From: Zanthoxylum bungeanum
Lineage: Eukaryota > Streptophyta > Magnoliopsida > Sapindales > Rutaceae
Direction of reading: 5' to 3'
DNA: 64,000 nucleotides
Assembly: GCA_019454045.1 (NCBI GenBank)
Contig: SKCR01007817.1
Coordinates: forward strand, 62,001 to 126,000
A program made the translations under genes and the position numbers. Under the pieces are notes generated by a model that made no database searches, was not told the DNA's origin, and saw only the letters and a program-made list of their open reading frames with translations. Positions 34,811 to 45,148 of this stretch are shown here, piece after piece. Within the stretch, counting starts at the first letter, position 1. Every line of letters starts with the position of its first letter.

Positions 34811-35464
34811 TTAAAGGTTAAAATCCAGATTAATCCGACGCCTCTTACCACGATCGTCCTCGGACCAATTTATCTTTGAAAGGATAGGGTCAACTCGTGG
34901 TTCATAGGCTATGAGTTGGTCAATTAGATCCGGGGCAGTTCTGGCAGTGAAGAAGAGTTCTTTCAAAGGTTTTGACATAAACCCATTTCTCCGAGCATCA
35001 TCAAGAAACACACAAAGAAAATCATAAAATCCATCAACGTTGAACAGTCCAATTGGTTTCTGGTGTATGTTCAGGTTCGCCCAAGATAGAACTATAAAAA
35101 TTTCCTCCAATGTGCCCAAGCCACCTGGCAAAGCAATAAAAGCATTAACACGGTTAATCATTTCCACTAGTCGTTCAGACATACCTGGCACAATCAGTTC
35201 CTCTCCGTTTGATGGTTCAATAAGATTTGCCTCTGCTAAGGGTTTTGGGATGATTCCCAAAACGTGACTGCCTCCTTCCTGTACAACCTTTGAAACGATC
35301 CCCATAAGTCCAAGATTTCCTCCGCCATATATTAAGTGCATATTTCTTGCAGCTAAGACTCGACCCAATTCCTGTGCTGCTTCTACGTATTATGGTTTAG
35401 TACCAACACTACTACCGCAAAACACACAGATGTTTTCAACTCGTCTTCTTGAAGTGGCTTCCAT
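34811..35464 (-). pseudogene. LOG-like: LOG-family cytokinin riboside 5'-monophosphate phosphoribohydrolase, one premature stop
   Basis: LOG enzymes release active cytokinin bases from cytokinin riboside monophosphates in the cytosol. The minus frame runs 217 codons from the ATG at 35464-35462 to the stop at 34811, the usual length of plant LOG proteins. The N-terminus has ICVFCGSSVGTKP (residues 12-24), followed by an in-frame TAA at codon 25 (35392-35390), then YVEAAQELGRVLAARN. HLIYGGGNLGLMG lies at about 43-55. The family signature PGGLGTLEE is at 113-121 with its glutamates intact. In the usual RK..M motif the arginine (residue 98, SERLVEM) is present but the lysine is leucine. There is no intron, whereas plant LOG genes normally have several, so a retrocopy is likely. 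It lies inside the element, same strand, between ORF-X and the 3' UTR. The single stop is the only clear lesion; a shorter product from a later start would lack the N-terminal nucleotide-binding segment. Confidence 0.88.
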
Positions 35465-35699
35465 GTTTTACTCTGGATGTCTTCAAAAGTGCAATGGCGG
35501 GCTGAATTTATAGTACCTGAAAAAAGGTGAGTAATAATAGCACTAGTATCTTCCAGAGGAGGTTTGTTTGCTAAACAACAAAATGAATCGTGAAAGGTCA
35601 AAAAGTATGGATCCTGTCTACGAAAATAAAGATAATTACAACTGAAAAGCTAATCAAAGCAATAATTAAGGCAACAGAATTGTGTACGCAATACGCCAT

Positions 35700-35830
35700 T
35701 CGCTTAGTATAAATTCATTATGATGCGTCTTAAGAATTCATTCTTTACTCAGCCATCGCAAATGAATTAGCTCTCTTCTTTCTGATTTCCAAACACCATT
35801 CCTTCTGTCTTAAAATGCTCTATTTGTGCT
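35700..35830 (-). pseudogene. ORF-X remnant
   Basis: Read on the minus strand, the segment GGAATGGTGTTTGGAAATCA through GCGATGGCTGAGTAAAGAAT aligns with the 3' end of ORF-X at 42630-42699 of the older element, with a one-base indel and several stops. Only the C-terminal part is recognisable. It shows that both Athila-like elements carry the same order, ORF-X then LOG. No function can be given. Confidence 0.55.
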
Positions 35831-35993
35831 TTTCCCTACAAAAAAAAATAACACACAAAATTAAAAACTCTACAACATGTATACATAAATATGAAAACAA
35901 AAATTACAACAAAGTGCATGGGTTGCCTCCCTGCTAGCGCTAAATTTTTCGTCTTCAGCCAGACGTGACTGAAATCTATCTGTCAATGAGGTT

Positions 35994-37235
35994 TCAATGT
36001 CGTTTTGGATGTCTGATTAAAGACAATCTCGTAGCGTTGCTTTTGAAGGGTTTCTTCCAACGGTAAAGTGGCAAAAAGAATTTTATCTCATTCAGTGCTC
36101 GTGCCGCCTTTTTAATCTTTGTCGCTCTAGTGATTCCTCCAAAGAAAGAAAGAAAATCAGGAGGTGTCGTATGATGCTTGACTTGGAATGGAAGTTCCAT
36201 TCTGTCAAGCTTCTGGTTGATATCTTTGATTTGTACTCCCCGATACAGCGATGTTTCTCCTGAATGCTCTGGATCTTTATTAAGGTCAGACATTTGCTCT
36301 TCCATTTGCTCTATTTCTTGCTCCATATTTTCTTCACATATGTATTTTAGGATCTCAGTATTTAATTCTTCATCTGTCATCTGTGAAATGCATGCTCCCG
36401 AAGTATCAATGTGAAGATGTAAAGATGTGTCTGACATTAGGTCTTCATCCTCTGATCTGAGTGAAATGATTGGCTCAGGTAGATCTTCTTCAAACATTTG
36501 AGCAATGGAAGCTCCAAGATCTTCATTTTGAGGATATAAAGTTTCATCTTCCCTTGTTGTTGCAGTTGGTACAAATAGCTCATCTTCTTCATCCTCGTCA
36601 GAGTCAGAAGAATAATAAAAATCAAATTGAGACTTTGTTGGTTCAGGCTCCTGAATTGATACCTCAGATTCTTGATACTGCTCAGCCTCGTCCTCTGTTA
36701 TGATGTCATGATGAATCTCAGGATATTGAAAGGCTTCTTCAACATTATTTGAATTTGCTCCGTGAGATATGTGATTCAGGTTCTCTGTTAATTGTCTAAC
36801 TTGATATGTCATTCTTTGTATAGACGCTGCTTGACTCTGAATTTGTGCATCAAATTGAGCTTCCCGTTTCTCGAACCAATCTTTGAGTATGTGAAGCAAC
36901 TGATCTTCCTCTGATAGTTCTAGTTGTTGATGAAGATCATAGGTAGATGGTGGATGAGATGGAAAATATGACGGTTCTTCGTACCTTGAATGATTCTGAT
37001 AATTCTGCCACTCTGAAAAGTATATGCATTGATCACTCGGGTGGTTACCATCACAAATCACACATCTCCCCATTTCGTTCTAATGAGCAAATATAGTAAA
37101 ATTGCTTGGTTCTTGCATCCAGTGATAGTCATTGGGCTGGAGAACAGGCCTCAGAAAACCGGACTGTTGCTCCCAGATGTGGGGTGTATCTTCTTGTAAG
37201 GCTCGTAATCTTTCAATCTCCCAATATTGTTCCAT
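35994..37235 (-). pseudogene. Gag-like protein with zinc knuckle (Athila-type, shortened)
   Basis: From an ATG at 37235, 42 codons (MEQYWEIERLRALQ...) run in frame to a TAG (codon 43), then a 359-codon open frame (37073-35994) starts with MGRCVICDGNHPSDQC. That is a CX2CX3HX4C knuckle, one residue shorter between C and H than the classical form. Next comes a helix-rich stretch (EEDQLLHILKDWFEKREAQFDAQIQSQ), then a long acidic region rich in D/E and S. The C-terminus is basic (KKPFKSNATRLSLIRH). Athila Gag normally has a capsid domain before the knuckle; that is missing here. The protein probably comes from the second half of Gag joined to linker sequence by deletion. A small nucleocapsid-like role is possible but inferred. 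Confidence 0.6.
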
Positions 37236-37348
37236 TTTTTTTATCACCTGAAAACAAAAGAAAGAAATAAAAATTACAGATAAAAATAAAGAAAATTAGA
37301 TACAAGTAAATTAGATAGCTTCAAAATTAATAACTCAAGAAAAATAAG

Positions 37349-37366
37349 TCCCCGGCAACGGCGCCA
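37349..37366 (-). other. Primer binding site, tRNA-Asp (exact)
   Basis: Plus strand TCCCCGGCAACGGCGCCA, that is minus TGGCGCCGTTGCCGGGGA, equals the complement of the plant tRNA-Asp 3' end over 18 bases. It is six bases from the LTR. Confidence 0.93.
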
Positions 37367-37372
37367 AAAACT

Positions 37373-39500
37373 TAACCGGCGTAAACACACACGTATAACG
37401 CAAGCGCACGTATCGTTCAAGTAGTATAAAAATATCGATCCCACGATACTTAATTCCTACTGTTGTTATTAATTATTGAATCTATTTATTTACAAATATC
37501 TAATTAAATGGAGAAGAGAATGATTGTTTGATTGGTTGAATGTGGTTTTGCAGAATAAATAAATAAAAAGACAAAAGAATATACTAAGGAAAATAACAAA
37601 AGACACAAAGATCTAGGGTTGTGATTTCTTTTAATATCATTTTAAAGATGAAGTGGTTATCTTAAAGTTGGGTAATATATTGATTTATTAACCTGGAACA
37701 CTAAATTATGTGTAAGCCTATGTCGATGGTCAGACACAAATACCCAGTTTAACCTAATTGAACCATATGTCTATGTCAACCAAATTATCTGGATTCATTA
37801 AGATTAAGTTCCAATAAAGGCTACCCCCGCCCGACAGGTATATTCCTATCCTGTAAGGAAATCTATTAAAGGGTTATATATCCTTAAGGAAGATCGTGGG
37901 CTATTGAGTCTAAGGCTGAAACCTAAAATCCCTATGTCTAGTTCATTTTAGATTTACCAGATCAATTTTATTAATGGCCAGTTAATGAAAAAGCATTAAG
38001 ATTAAGACTCAATAAATAAATCTTTATAATATCCAAACTATAATCTAACCCCTTATAAACCGGTGATATTAAAAGTCATCAAAACCCCAGATAACTAACA
38101 CATAACTAGGGCTAGTAAAAAAGTAAAAGACATAAAGTAAAAATGCTGAAAAGTAAAAGACATAAAGTAAAAGCTGAAAAGTAAATTACAATAAAATAAA
38201 ATACTAAGGTAAAATGAATTACTTTTACTACTACTAATTTAGATATCTCCCATAAAATAATATATAAACTTGTGATAATATTACCAACCGACCAATCTGG
38301 CGGTATCCTGATTAAGTCAAATTAAGTCCAACCAGCCATAAAGGTGGAACCAAAATTAAATTACCAACCGACCAATCTGGCGCTATCCTTTATTAGTCAG
38401 GTTTAAACCAGATTAAAATGAAATTACCAACCGACCAATATAGCGGTATCCTTTTTAAGTCAAATTTTAAATAGTGAATATATTATTTTTAAGGGAGATT
38501 AATCTAAATAGCAACAGTAACAGAATTACCTTTCACCCTAGCTGGGGAAGTTACCTCCTCACGGTGAATAGTAAAAATTGTAAAAAGTAAAAAGTAAAAA
38601 TTAAATTACTATTATTACAAAACGTAATTAAAATTATTTACAAAACTAAAAATTAAAAAAACTAAAAACTAAAAGAAACTAGAGAGAGAAACTCTCACTT
38701 TACATCAAAGAGAAGAGAGAGAGTGGTACAACTAAAACTGAAATTTCGAGCTGAATTTATAGGCCCCGGTAAGCCTCCAGCGTCGCGACGCCAAGGCCTT
38801 TGGCGTCGCTACGCCATCTTCTATCGACGTGGCTTGCTGCTTTGACACGTGGCAATTCAGATAAGAAGATAAGGCGACACGTGGCGAGGCGGCTAAGAGC
38901 TCAATTATTATGCTGATGTGGCGATGACATGGCAAGGCGACTGAGATCAATATTCGGCACCGTAGGATTGCGACACGTGTCACGGCGTGATTGGCTGATG
39001 ATGACGTGGCATGTTGACTCGGTTGACCTGCTGACGTGGCAAGAAGCGTGGCAGAGTTGACTCGTTGACCGGATGATGTGGCGACACGTAGGATGACACG
39101 TGGCACACGTGAAAATATTAATTGTCGGCACCGTAGGATGATGACACTTGGCACGGCGCACGTTAGCAGATTAACTGTGATGGTGACACGTGGCACGACG
39201 CACGTTAGCAAAGTCAAATTTCTCAAATTCTGACCCGTTGACCCGGTGCACATTAGCATGACTTGGTGCACGTTAGGCGTCGCGACGCCAAGGGTTTGGG
39301 ATCCGCGACGCGGGAAATTACCAAAATGCCATTTTCGTCCAATTTTCACTGTTTTGGCCCAAATCACCTCCAGAATGTCCTGAAACTTTATTTATCTACA
39401 AAATAACACAAAACACATCAAAATATTCACAAAACTCAAGAAACTATACAAAATATTAAGTTAAATGAGTGGGAAATAGTGATAGATTTACCACTCATCA
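37373..39500 (-). repeat. 5' LTR of the LOG-bearing element
   Basis: 2,128 bp, pairing with 31326-33494. The innermost dinucleotide is TA on the plus strand where the other LTR has TG, a point change. Confidence 0.93.
38754..39192 (-). promoter_or_regulatory. LTR U3 promoter driving the LOG-bearing element
   Basis: TATAAATT on the minus strand at 38761-38754. CACGTG occurs upstream at 38846, 38878, 38974, 39097, 39106 and 39187. This is the 5' LTR, so transcription of the element, including ORF-X and LOG, would start here. Confidence 0.65.
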
Positions 39501-40862
39501 ATGGTCAAATGCAAATACCCAAAGTAACCCAATTAACTATATTCCTATGTTAATTAAGAAACTCTGAATTCATTAAGTTTAAGTTCCAATTATAGCTACC
39601 CACGCCCGATAGGTATATTCCTATTCTGGAAGGAAATCTCTACGGTGAGTATGAGATCGTGAGCTATTGAGTCTACGGCTAAACCTAAAATCCCTTTTCC
39701 AAGTTCATTTTAAGTTTACCTAATCAATCTTATTAGTGGCCAATTAACAAGAAGCATTAAGAACTAGACTCAATAAATAAACCAATACATTACACAAGAC
39801 ATAAGAAAAGTCAACTGATTAAATCATTGATATTGGTTTTCATCACAACTCTAGACAACGTATTTAGTTACGACACATATCTAGAACTACTAAAGACATA
39901 AATAATAAAACATTATAAAACATATTTGAAAATTAAAAAGGTAAAAGATACAACAATGAAATAAAATATTGGGGTTTGGGGATCCATTTTTATTATTTCA
40001 AATCTAGAAATCTCCCTTATTATAATATATAAATTTGTATTATATTACCAACCGACCATAAATGCGGTATCCTGATTAAGTCAGATTTTAATTAATTCCA
40101 ACCAACCATAAAGGTGGTATCCAATTAAGTCAGGTTAAAATTAATTTAATTAAGTCCAATCGACCATAAAGGCGGTATCCAATTTAGTCAGGTTTTAAGA
40201 TAATTTATATATTATAATTTAAGGGAGATTAATCTAAATTATTATAATAAAAGTTTCACATTTACCCCAGCAGAAAGAAGTTACCTACTCATACTCTTAA
40301 GTAAAACAATGAAATATTTATTACTTAAAATAAAAATTAAATACAAGAAAACTGAAATTAAACAAACAAGATACTCTCTTCTTAGTATTCTAAGGAAACT
40401 CCCCAGAAGAAAGTATGATTTTTCCTTCTGAATCAGACCTCTATTTATAGGCTCCAAAATTGATCCGCATCGCGACGTGTGCTACAGTAGATGCCGGCTG
40501 TCGGTAAATCAATAATTATACTGATGTCATGATGACATGGTGATGACGCAAGTGATAACGTGTTGATGACATGTGACGTCAAGATGATGCGGTGATGACG
40601 CACATGATGATGCGTGTCGGCAGCTGAATTATTGGCCCGGCATCGCGACGCATTGAGTCTTGCGCATTGCGATACGTGTACAATAAATTTCCAATTTTTC
40701 CATTTTTCATACGTTTTAGCCCCGATTTGATTCTAGCAAGTCTCGATATTTTTTTATCTACAAAATAACACAAAATATATCAAAATATTCACAATACTAG
40801 AGAAATCAGACAAAATATTAAGTAAAAGAGGTGGTAAATATTAATATATTTTTCGTTTATCA

Positions 40863-42154
40863 CTTGGTATGCTAATATTGTCAATTTTCTTGCAACATGA
40901 AAGATACCTCCAAACTGGAGCCAGCAAGATAAGAGGAAATCTTTGGCCGAAGTCAAAATATTCTATTGGGATTATCCATATCTGTTTAAGTGTTGACCTG
41001 ATCAGATTTTCAGACGATTCATATCGGACAGTGAGATAAGCGATGTTATTCAGTTTTGTCATTCAGAAGCATGTGGAGGTCATTTTTCATCTAAGAAAAC
41101 TGTTGCAAAAATCTTACAGTGTGGATTTTATTGGTCCACCATTTTTAAAGATACGCACACTTTCTGCAAAACTTATGAAAACTTTCAAAAGTTGGGATCC
41201 ATTTTAAAAAGAAACATGATGTCTTTAAATCTCATCCTTGTTGTCGAAATCTTTGATTGTTGGGGGATATATTTCATCGGCCCATTTCCACCATCACTTG
41301 GATTCTTATATATTTTAGTTGTAGTCGATTATGTCTCAAAATGGGTCAAGACAATTCCTTATCGGAACAATGATCACACAACTGTGATAAAATTTCTATA
41401 AGAAAATATTTTAAGTCGATTTGGAATCCCTCGGGCCATTATAAGTGATGGAAGTAAATAATTTTGTTACAGACCATTTGAGTCCTTAATGAAAAAGTAT
41501 GGAGTCACACACAAAGTTTCCACCTCCTATCACCCTCAGATAAACGGTCAAGTTGAATTAGCGAATAGGGAAATTAAATAAATTTTAGAAAAAATGGTTA
41601 ACCCAAATCGCAAAGATTGGTCTCTTCGACTAACTGGTGCACTTTGGGCATACTGAATAGCTTTCAAAACGTCTTTGGGAATGCCACCCTATCGTATAGT
41701 TTATGGAAAACATTGTCATTTACCTGTAGAACTTGAGCATAAAGCATATTGGGCTATTAAAATATTCAATTCAAACCTTGAAAATGTCGGTCATGAACGT
41801 AAATTGTAATTAAATGAACTTGAAGAGTTAAAGAATGATTCATATGAGAATACAAAAATTATTAAAGCTAAAACTAAGGCCTTTCATGATAGTCTAATTT
41901 CATAAAAAATATTTGAAGTTGGTCAAAAGGTTTTGCTATATAATTCCCGTCTTCATTTATAACCTGGAAAATTAAAATCCAAATGGAGTGGCCCATTTAT
42001 TGTGAAACACGTTTATCCATATGGGGCTATTAACATTAAGAATCCTATGGATGGTGATAAATTTAAAGTGAATGGACAACGTCTGAAACCATTTTTGTTG
42101 TGTTCAAATTTTCGTGAATCTTTTTTCCTATCAAACCCAGTGTACTGTAATTGA
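40863..42154 (+). pseudogene. Athila-like integrase, end of pol
   Basis: It continues the pol interrupted at 30980. Readable motifs are a zinc-binding region (HSEACGGHFSSKKTVAKIL at about 41060), the core start GIYFIGPFPPS...YILVVVDYVSKWV near 41270, then [26 protein letters not shown] near 41510 carrying the glutamate of the DDE triad. Further on are [26 protein letters not shown] and the C-terminal [17 protein letters not shown]. The reading is almost colinear, with stops near 41399, 41458, 41578, 41655, 41807, 41903 and 41959. The terminal stop is at 42152-42154. Inactive. Confidence 0.8.
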
Positions 42155-42414
42155 TGTAATTTCTTGTCTGTTTAATATTTTTTCTAATTTTCTCTTGAGT
42201 TTTACAGTATTTTTATCTTTTCTCTTTTTAATCTCACACCCCGGTTAAGCAGCGGATAACAGTACTCCGTAACTCAAAGTCGGTTATTTTAGTCTCCTAA
42301 AATTACTGATACCCTACAAACTTAGGCATGGAAGAAACTCTCACAAATCTCCACAAAGATTTTACTTCTCTTCCCCAAAATGCTATGATATAAATTTACA
42401 AAGCATGCACATAA

Positions 42415-42699
42415 ATGATGAGGCTTCTTATGATTCATGGTATTTCTGGTGATATTCGTTGGGTAATTGAAGTAAAAGTTTGCTTGACAGATGAGTCATC
42501 TGAATCTTTCATTTCTTACATGTCTGGTTTAGGGAAAAACACCTATGCTAAAAAACGAAGAGCTAAACCATTAGGTGTTTGTTATAAATATGCACGATGT
42601 ACTTGCAACACTCGTTGTCGTTCTTTAGGAATGATGTCTGATAATCGCAAAGATAAAATTCAATTCATTAGAGATGGCTTGAGTAAGGAGTCTTTGTAA
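42415..42699 (+). CDS. ORF-X, unknown protein downstream of pol
   Basis: A 94-codon open frame lies 260 bp after the end of pol in the old Athila-like element. It is basic and cysteine-bearing (GVCYKYARCTCNTRCRSLG), without a signal peptide or clear membrane segment. I do not recognise the family. A degraded counterpart lies just upstream of LOG in the other element (35700-35830), so it is part of a shared 3' module. Its position fits the third ORF (often called env-like) of Athila elements, but no envelope-like features are visible. It may be a fragment of a longer frame: related low-quality reading continues towards 42860. Confidence 0.4.
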   Translation: MMRLLMIHGISGDIRWVIEVKVCLTDESSESFISYMSGLGKNTYAKKRRAKPLGVCYKYARCTCNTRCRSLGMMSDNRKDKIQFIRDGLSKESL

Positions 42700-43179
42700 A
42701 GAGTCTTTAGATGATATATCATTGACTCTTGAGACGTATCCTAGTGGATATGTTCATCATGAGATTCACAAGTTACATACACAATTTCAAAAAGAAAGAT
42801 AACAATACAGTCTCGGGAATCTGAGTTTAAAAGACCCTGTTGGCTAATTTATAAGAAAATTGGATGGGAAGCCTATCCCCGACCCATAGAGGGCATTCAA
42901 GCCGTTATTGGACGTAAATCCAAAAGAAGATGTAAGCCACAATCACAACTACCAGTACATATTATTTTAAATTATTGCTTTGATTTCCTTTACTTTTTTA
43001 TTGTTTTGATTTTCTTTTTGCCGACAGTATCTAACCTTTTTTGTTCACGATCTATTTTCCTAATAATTTTCATTTTGCAGGTATTAGTGCATTTATTACT
43101 CACCCTTTTAAGGATCTATAAATTCAGCTAGGTAAGAGAGATAACACAAAAGGAGACAACTTCAAAATGACGATTCACT

Positions 43180-43440
43180 AATATCTGTGTGTTTTGTGGA
43201 ACTAGCTCTGGAACTAAATCAGAATTTGTTGAAGCTACGTGAGAATTGGGTAGAGTCATGGCAAATAGAAACATGCACTTATTATATGGCGGTGGCAATC
43301 TTGGATTGATGGGATGTATTTCAAAGGTTGTACAAGAAGATGACAGTTAAGTTTTGGTGATCATTCCAAAACCCTTAACAGATGACAACATCATTGGAAA
43401 ATCAAATGGAGAAGAATGTATTATCCCATGTATGTTGGAA
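43180..43440 (+). pseudogene. LOG-like: LOG-family fragment, 3'-truncated
   Basis: The frame reads ICVFCGTSSGTKSEFVEAT, stop, ELGRVMANRNMHLLYGGGNLGLMG, then KVVQEDDS, stop, VLVIIPKPLTDDNI and EECIIPCMLE. This is colinear with residues 11-95 of the LOG copy at 34811-35464, with two in-frame stops. The upstream ATG (43167) is out of frame. The PGGxGTxxE active-site half is missing: homology ends at about 43440, where unrelated sequence begins. The non-coding sequence just upstream (GGTATTAGTGCATTTATTACTC..., TATAAATTCAGC) also matches the other element, so both descend from one capture event. A TTTTGCAG at 43074-43081 resembles a splice acceptor. Confidence 0.8.
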
Positions 43441-44103
43441 AATCAAACTCAATTTTTGGAGACGAACAACTTTCGTGTTGAACACTTTTCGAAATTTGCA
43501 CCAGAAGAGCTTCAAAATATGAATTTTCGAGAAAACCCCATGAGAGGAACCTGATTGCAAATTTACGGGGTCAAAACGTAATTTTTCGAAACTTTTCTAT
43601 ATATACCCAATCTTTTCTGAAATCACGAAAATGGCATAAGAAACCAAAATATCCCTACTCGACCCCTTCCCCTCAAAAGGCGAACTGAGTTTTCTTGGCT
43701 CGTCGGCCGGCCTGTTGACCTAGGGGGTTGTGCCTAGCCAACCCCCGTCTAAAGGTGGTCAGCGGCGGCTCTGAAACCACCGAAAACGGTGGGAAATGGA
43801 AGAAATATCCACGCACATCGATTTATCGATCCCGGTTTCTCGTTTCGTTTCACGACCCGAGCCACCCACCAAATCAATGCTCTCGGAGAGTACTAGAAGT
43901 TGGCGGTGACAAATTTTCCGTTTCGTACACGACTGCACGTGAAACAAGGAAATAAGATTTAGATTAATAGTAACCCATGGTAAACAGTAGCTCCGATCGA
44001 AATTCCATCGACTCTTGCACGTTCGTGTGATCGTTTGGAGTCCGTATATGCCCTCAAAATCTCGGTAAGACTTTCCGGTAAAAACTCGCTAATTTCACGT
44101 TTA
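43441..44103. other. Unassigned sequence
   Basis: Relatively GC-rich compared with its surroundings. Two short opposed open frames (43728-43955 and 43947-43759) show no domain. A CTATATATACC box is at about 43596. It could be part of another retroelement LTR or leader. It joins the LOG fragment on the left and the antisense copia RT on the right without visible duplications. Confidence 0.4.
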
Positions 44104-45148
44104 TCACTTAATGTTCGGATGTTTCCAGTAGCTTCGTAGAGTAGCGTAATGATATAAATTGAGTTTTTTGAGTATTAGTATATTGAATATGTGCATTTGG
44201 TAGAATCTGAGTGAAAACAGAACGAGTTTGGTTGATCCCAAACACGAAGCATAAGGCTGATTAGATATTCTAATCTTTTCATCTTCTGTTTGCGAACACA
44301 TTTTCTTCGTAAGATGAATGCCATGTCTGGACGGTATATTTGTCGTCTTACAGTTAGTAAAATTATACCGTTCTAAGATCTTATCTATGTACGTCGATTG
44401 GGATAACCTAATAAGCTTATTTTCTCTATCTCTATAGATCTTTATACCCAAGATATAAGAAGCTTCACCTAGGTCCTTCATGGAGAAATTCTTACAGAGG
44501 TAAGCTTTGACGCGTTGCATCATTCCTATATCATTCCCAATGATTAGGATGTCATCAACATAGAGAACCAAAAATACTATCATACTCCCACTAGCATTCT
44601 GGTATACACAAGATTCTTCTATATTCTTGAGAAAATCAGACAATCTAATAATCTCGTCGAATCGAAGATTCCAACTTCGCGAAGCTTGGTTAAGTCCATA
44701 AATGGACTTCTTACGCTTACAAACCATGTCTGAGGTTTCACTGGATACAAAACCCTCCTGCTGTTCCATATAGATTTCTTTGCCAAGAAACCCATTAAGA
44801 AAAGCTGTTTTGACATCTATTTGCCAAATCTCATAATCATGGTAGCATCAATAGACAATAAAATCCTTATAGACTTTAGCATCGCAACTGGTGAAAAGGT
44901 TTTATCGTAGTCGACATCAGGTCGCTGCATGTAACCTTTAACTACCAGTCTGGCCTTAAAGGTTTCAACCTTTCCGTCAGGCCGACGCTTCCTCATGTAA
45001 ACACATTTACTGTCGATAGGAACAATTCCCTCAGGAAGCGGAACCAAGTCCCAAACTTGATTCTGATGCATAGAGTTTAACTCTGATTTCATGGCCTATT
45101 GCCACTTCGCGGAGTCGATGTCCAACATCGCTTCTCTATAGGTATAAG
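44104..45148 (-). pseudogene. Antisense copia pol, RT part (split by the 45149-55146 insertion)
   Basis: Minus frames give MKSELNSMHQNQVWDLVPLP, VYMRKRRPDGKVETFKARLV, YDKTFSPVAMLKSIRILLSI, then SIYGLNQASRSWNLRFDEII and the catalytic YVDDILIIGND, followed by MKDLGEASYILGIKIYRDR. This is the Ty1/copia RT. The frame breaks near 44810 and near 44280, and the homology runs out at about 44104 before RNase H. Its upstream half (integrase) lies beyond the nested element at 55147-56213. In-frame stops and shifts make it inactive. Confidence 0.88.

Larger units (their letters stand above)
31326..39500 (-). mobile_element. Non-autonomous Athila-like element carrying a LOG gene
   Basis: An 8.2 kb minus-strand element has LTRs at 31326-33494 and 37373-39500, an exact tRNA-Asp primer site (37349-37366) and a polypurine tract beside the 3' LTR. 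The flanks are identical: ATGGT at 31321-31325 and 39501-39505. In reading order the interior holds a Gag-like ORF with a zinc knuckle, a remnant of ORF-X, an intronless LOG-family gene, and a 3' UTR with a 125-bp tandem repeat. Protease, RT, RNase H and integrase are absent, so it would depend on a helper element. The LTRs are very similar to each other, so it is the youngest insertion of this nest. Confidence 0.9.
30981..40862 (-). mobile_element. Solo Athila-like LTR, itself interrupted (30981-31325 and 39506-40862)
   Basis: The two outer pieces join to one LTR of about 1.7 kb in minus orientation. It starts TGATCGGTGATAAAC and ends TTTCGTTTATCA. It sits between the RNase H tail and the integrase zinc region of the host pol: the host reads ...NTMP before and WYAN... 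after. Flanking pentamers are CGTAG (left) and CTTGG (right), each one change from CGTGG, consistent with a decayed 5-bp duplication. No internal region is attached, so this is a recombined solo LTR. Confidence 0.75.
19065..43440 (+). mobile_element. Old Athila-like Ty3/gypsy element, split by nested insertions
   Basis: Segments in plus orientation are: truncated LTR 19065-20066, primer site 20073-20090, gag 20308-21172, protease/RT/RNase H 28536-30980, integrase 40863-42154, ORF-X 42415-42699 and a LOG-like fragment 43180-43440. Insertions separate them: a copia-type element at 21173-28535, and a solo LTR at 30981-40862 that itself contains the 31326-39500 element. The 3' LTR was not found; homology stops at about 43440. 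Lineage is inferred from the tRNA-Asp primer site, the protease core DLGASINLLP and the RT core FIDDITVFG, all usual in Athila. Confidence 0.8.

Noticed and set aside
34811..35464. LOG-like frame as an ordinary host gene
   Set aside because: It has no introns, lies between the Gag-like ORF and 3' LTR of an element with intact ends on the same strand, and its flanking non-coding DNA is shared with a second element.
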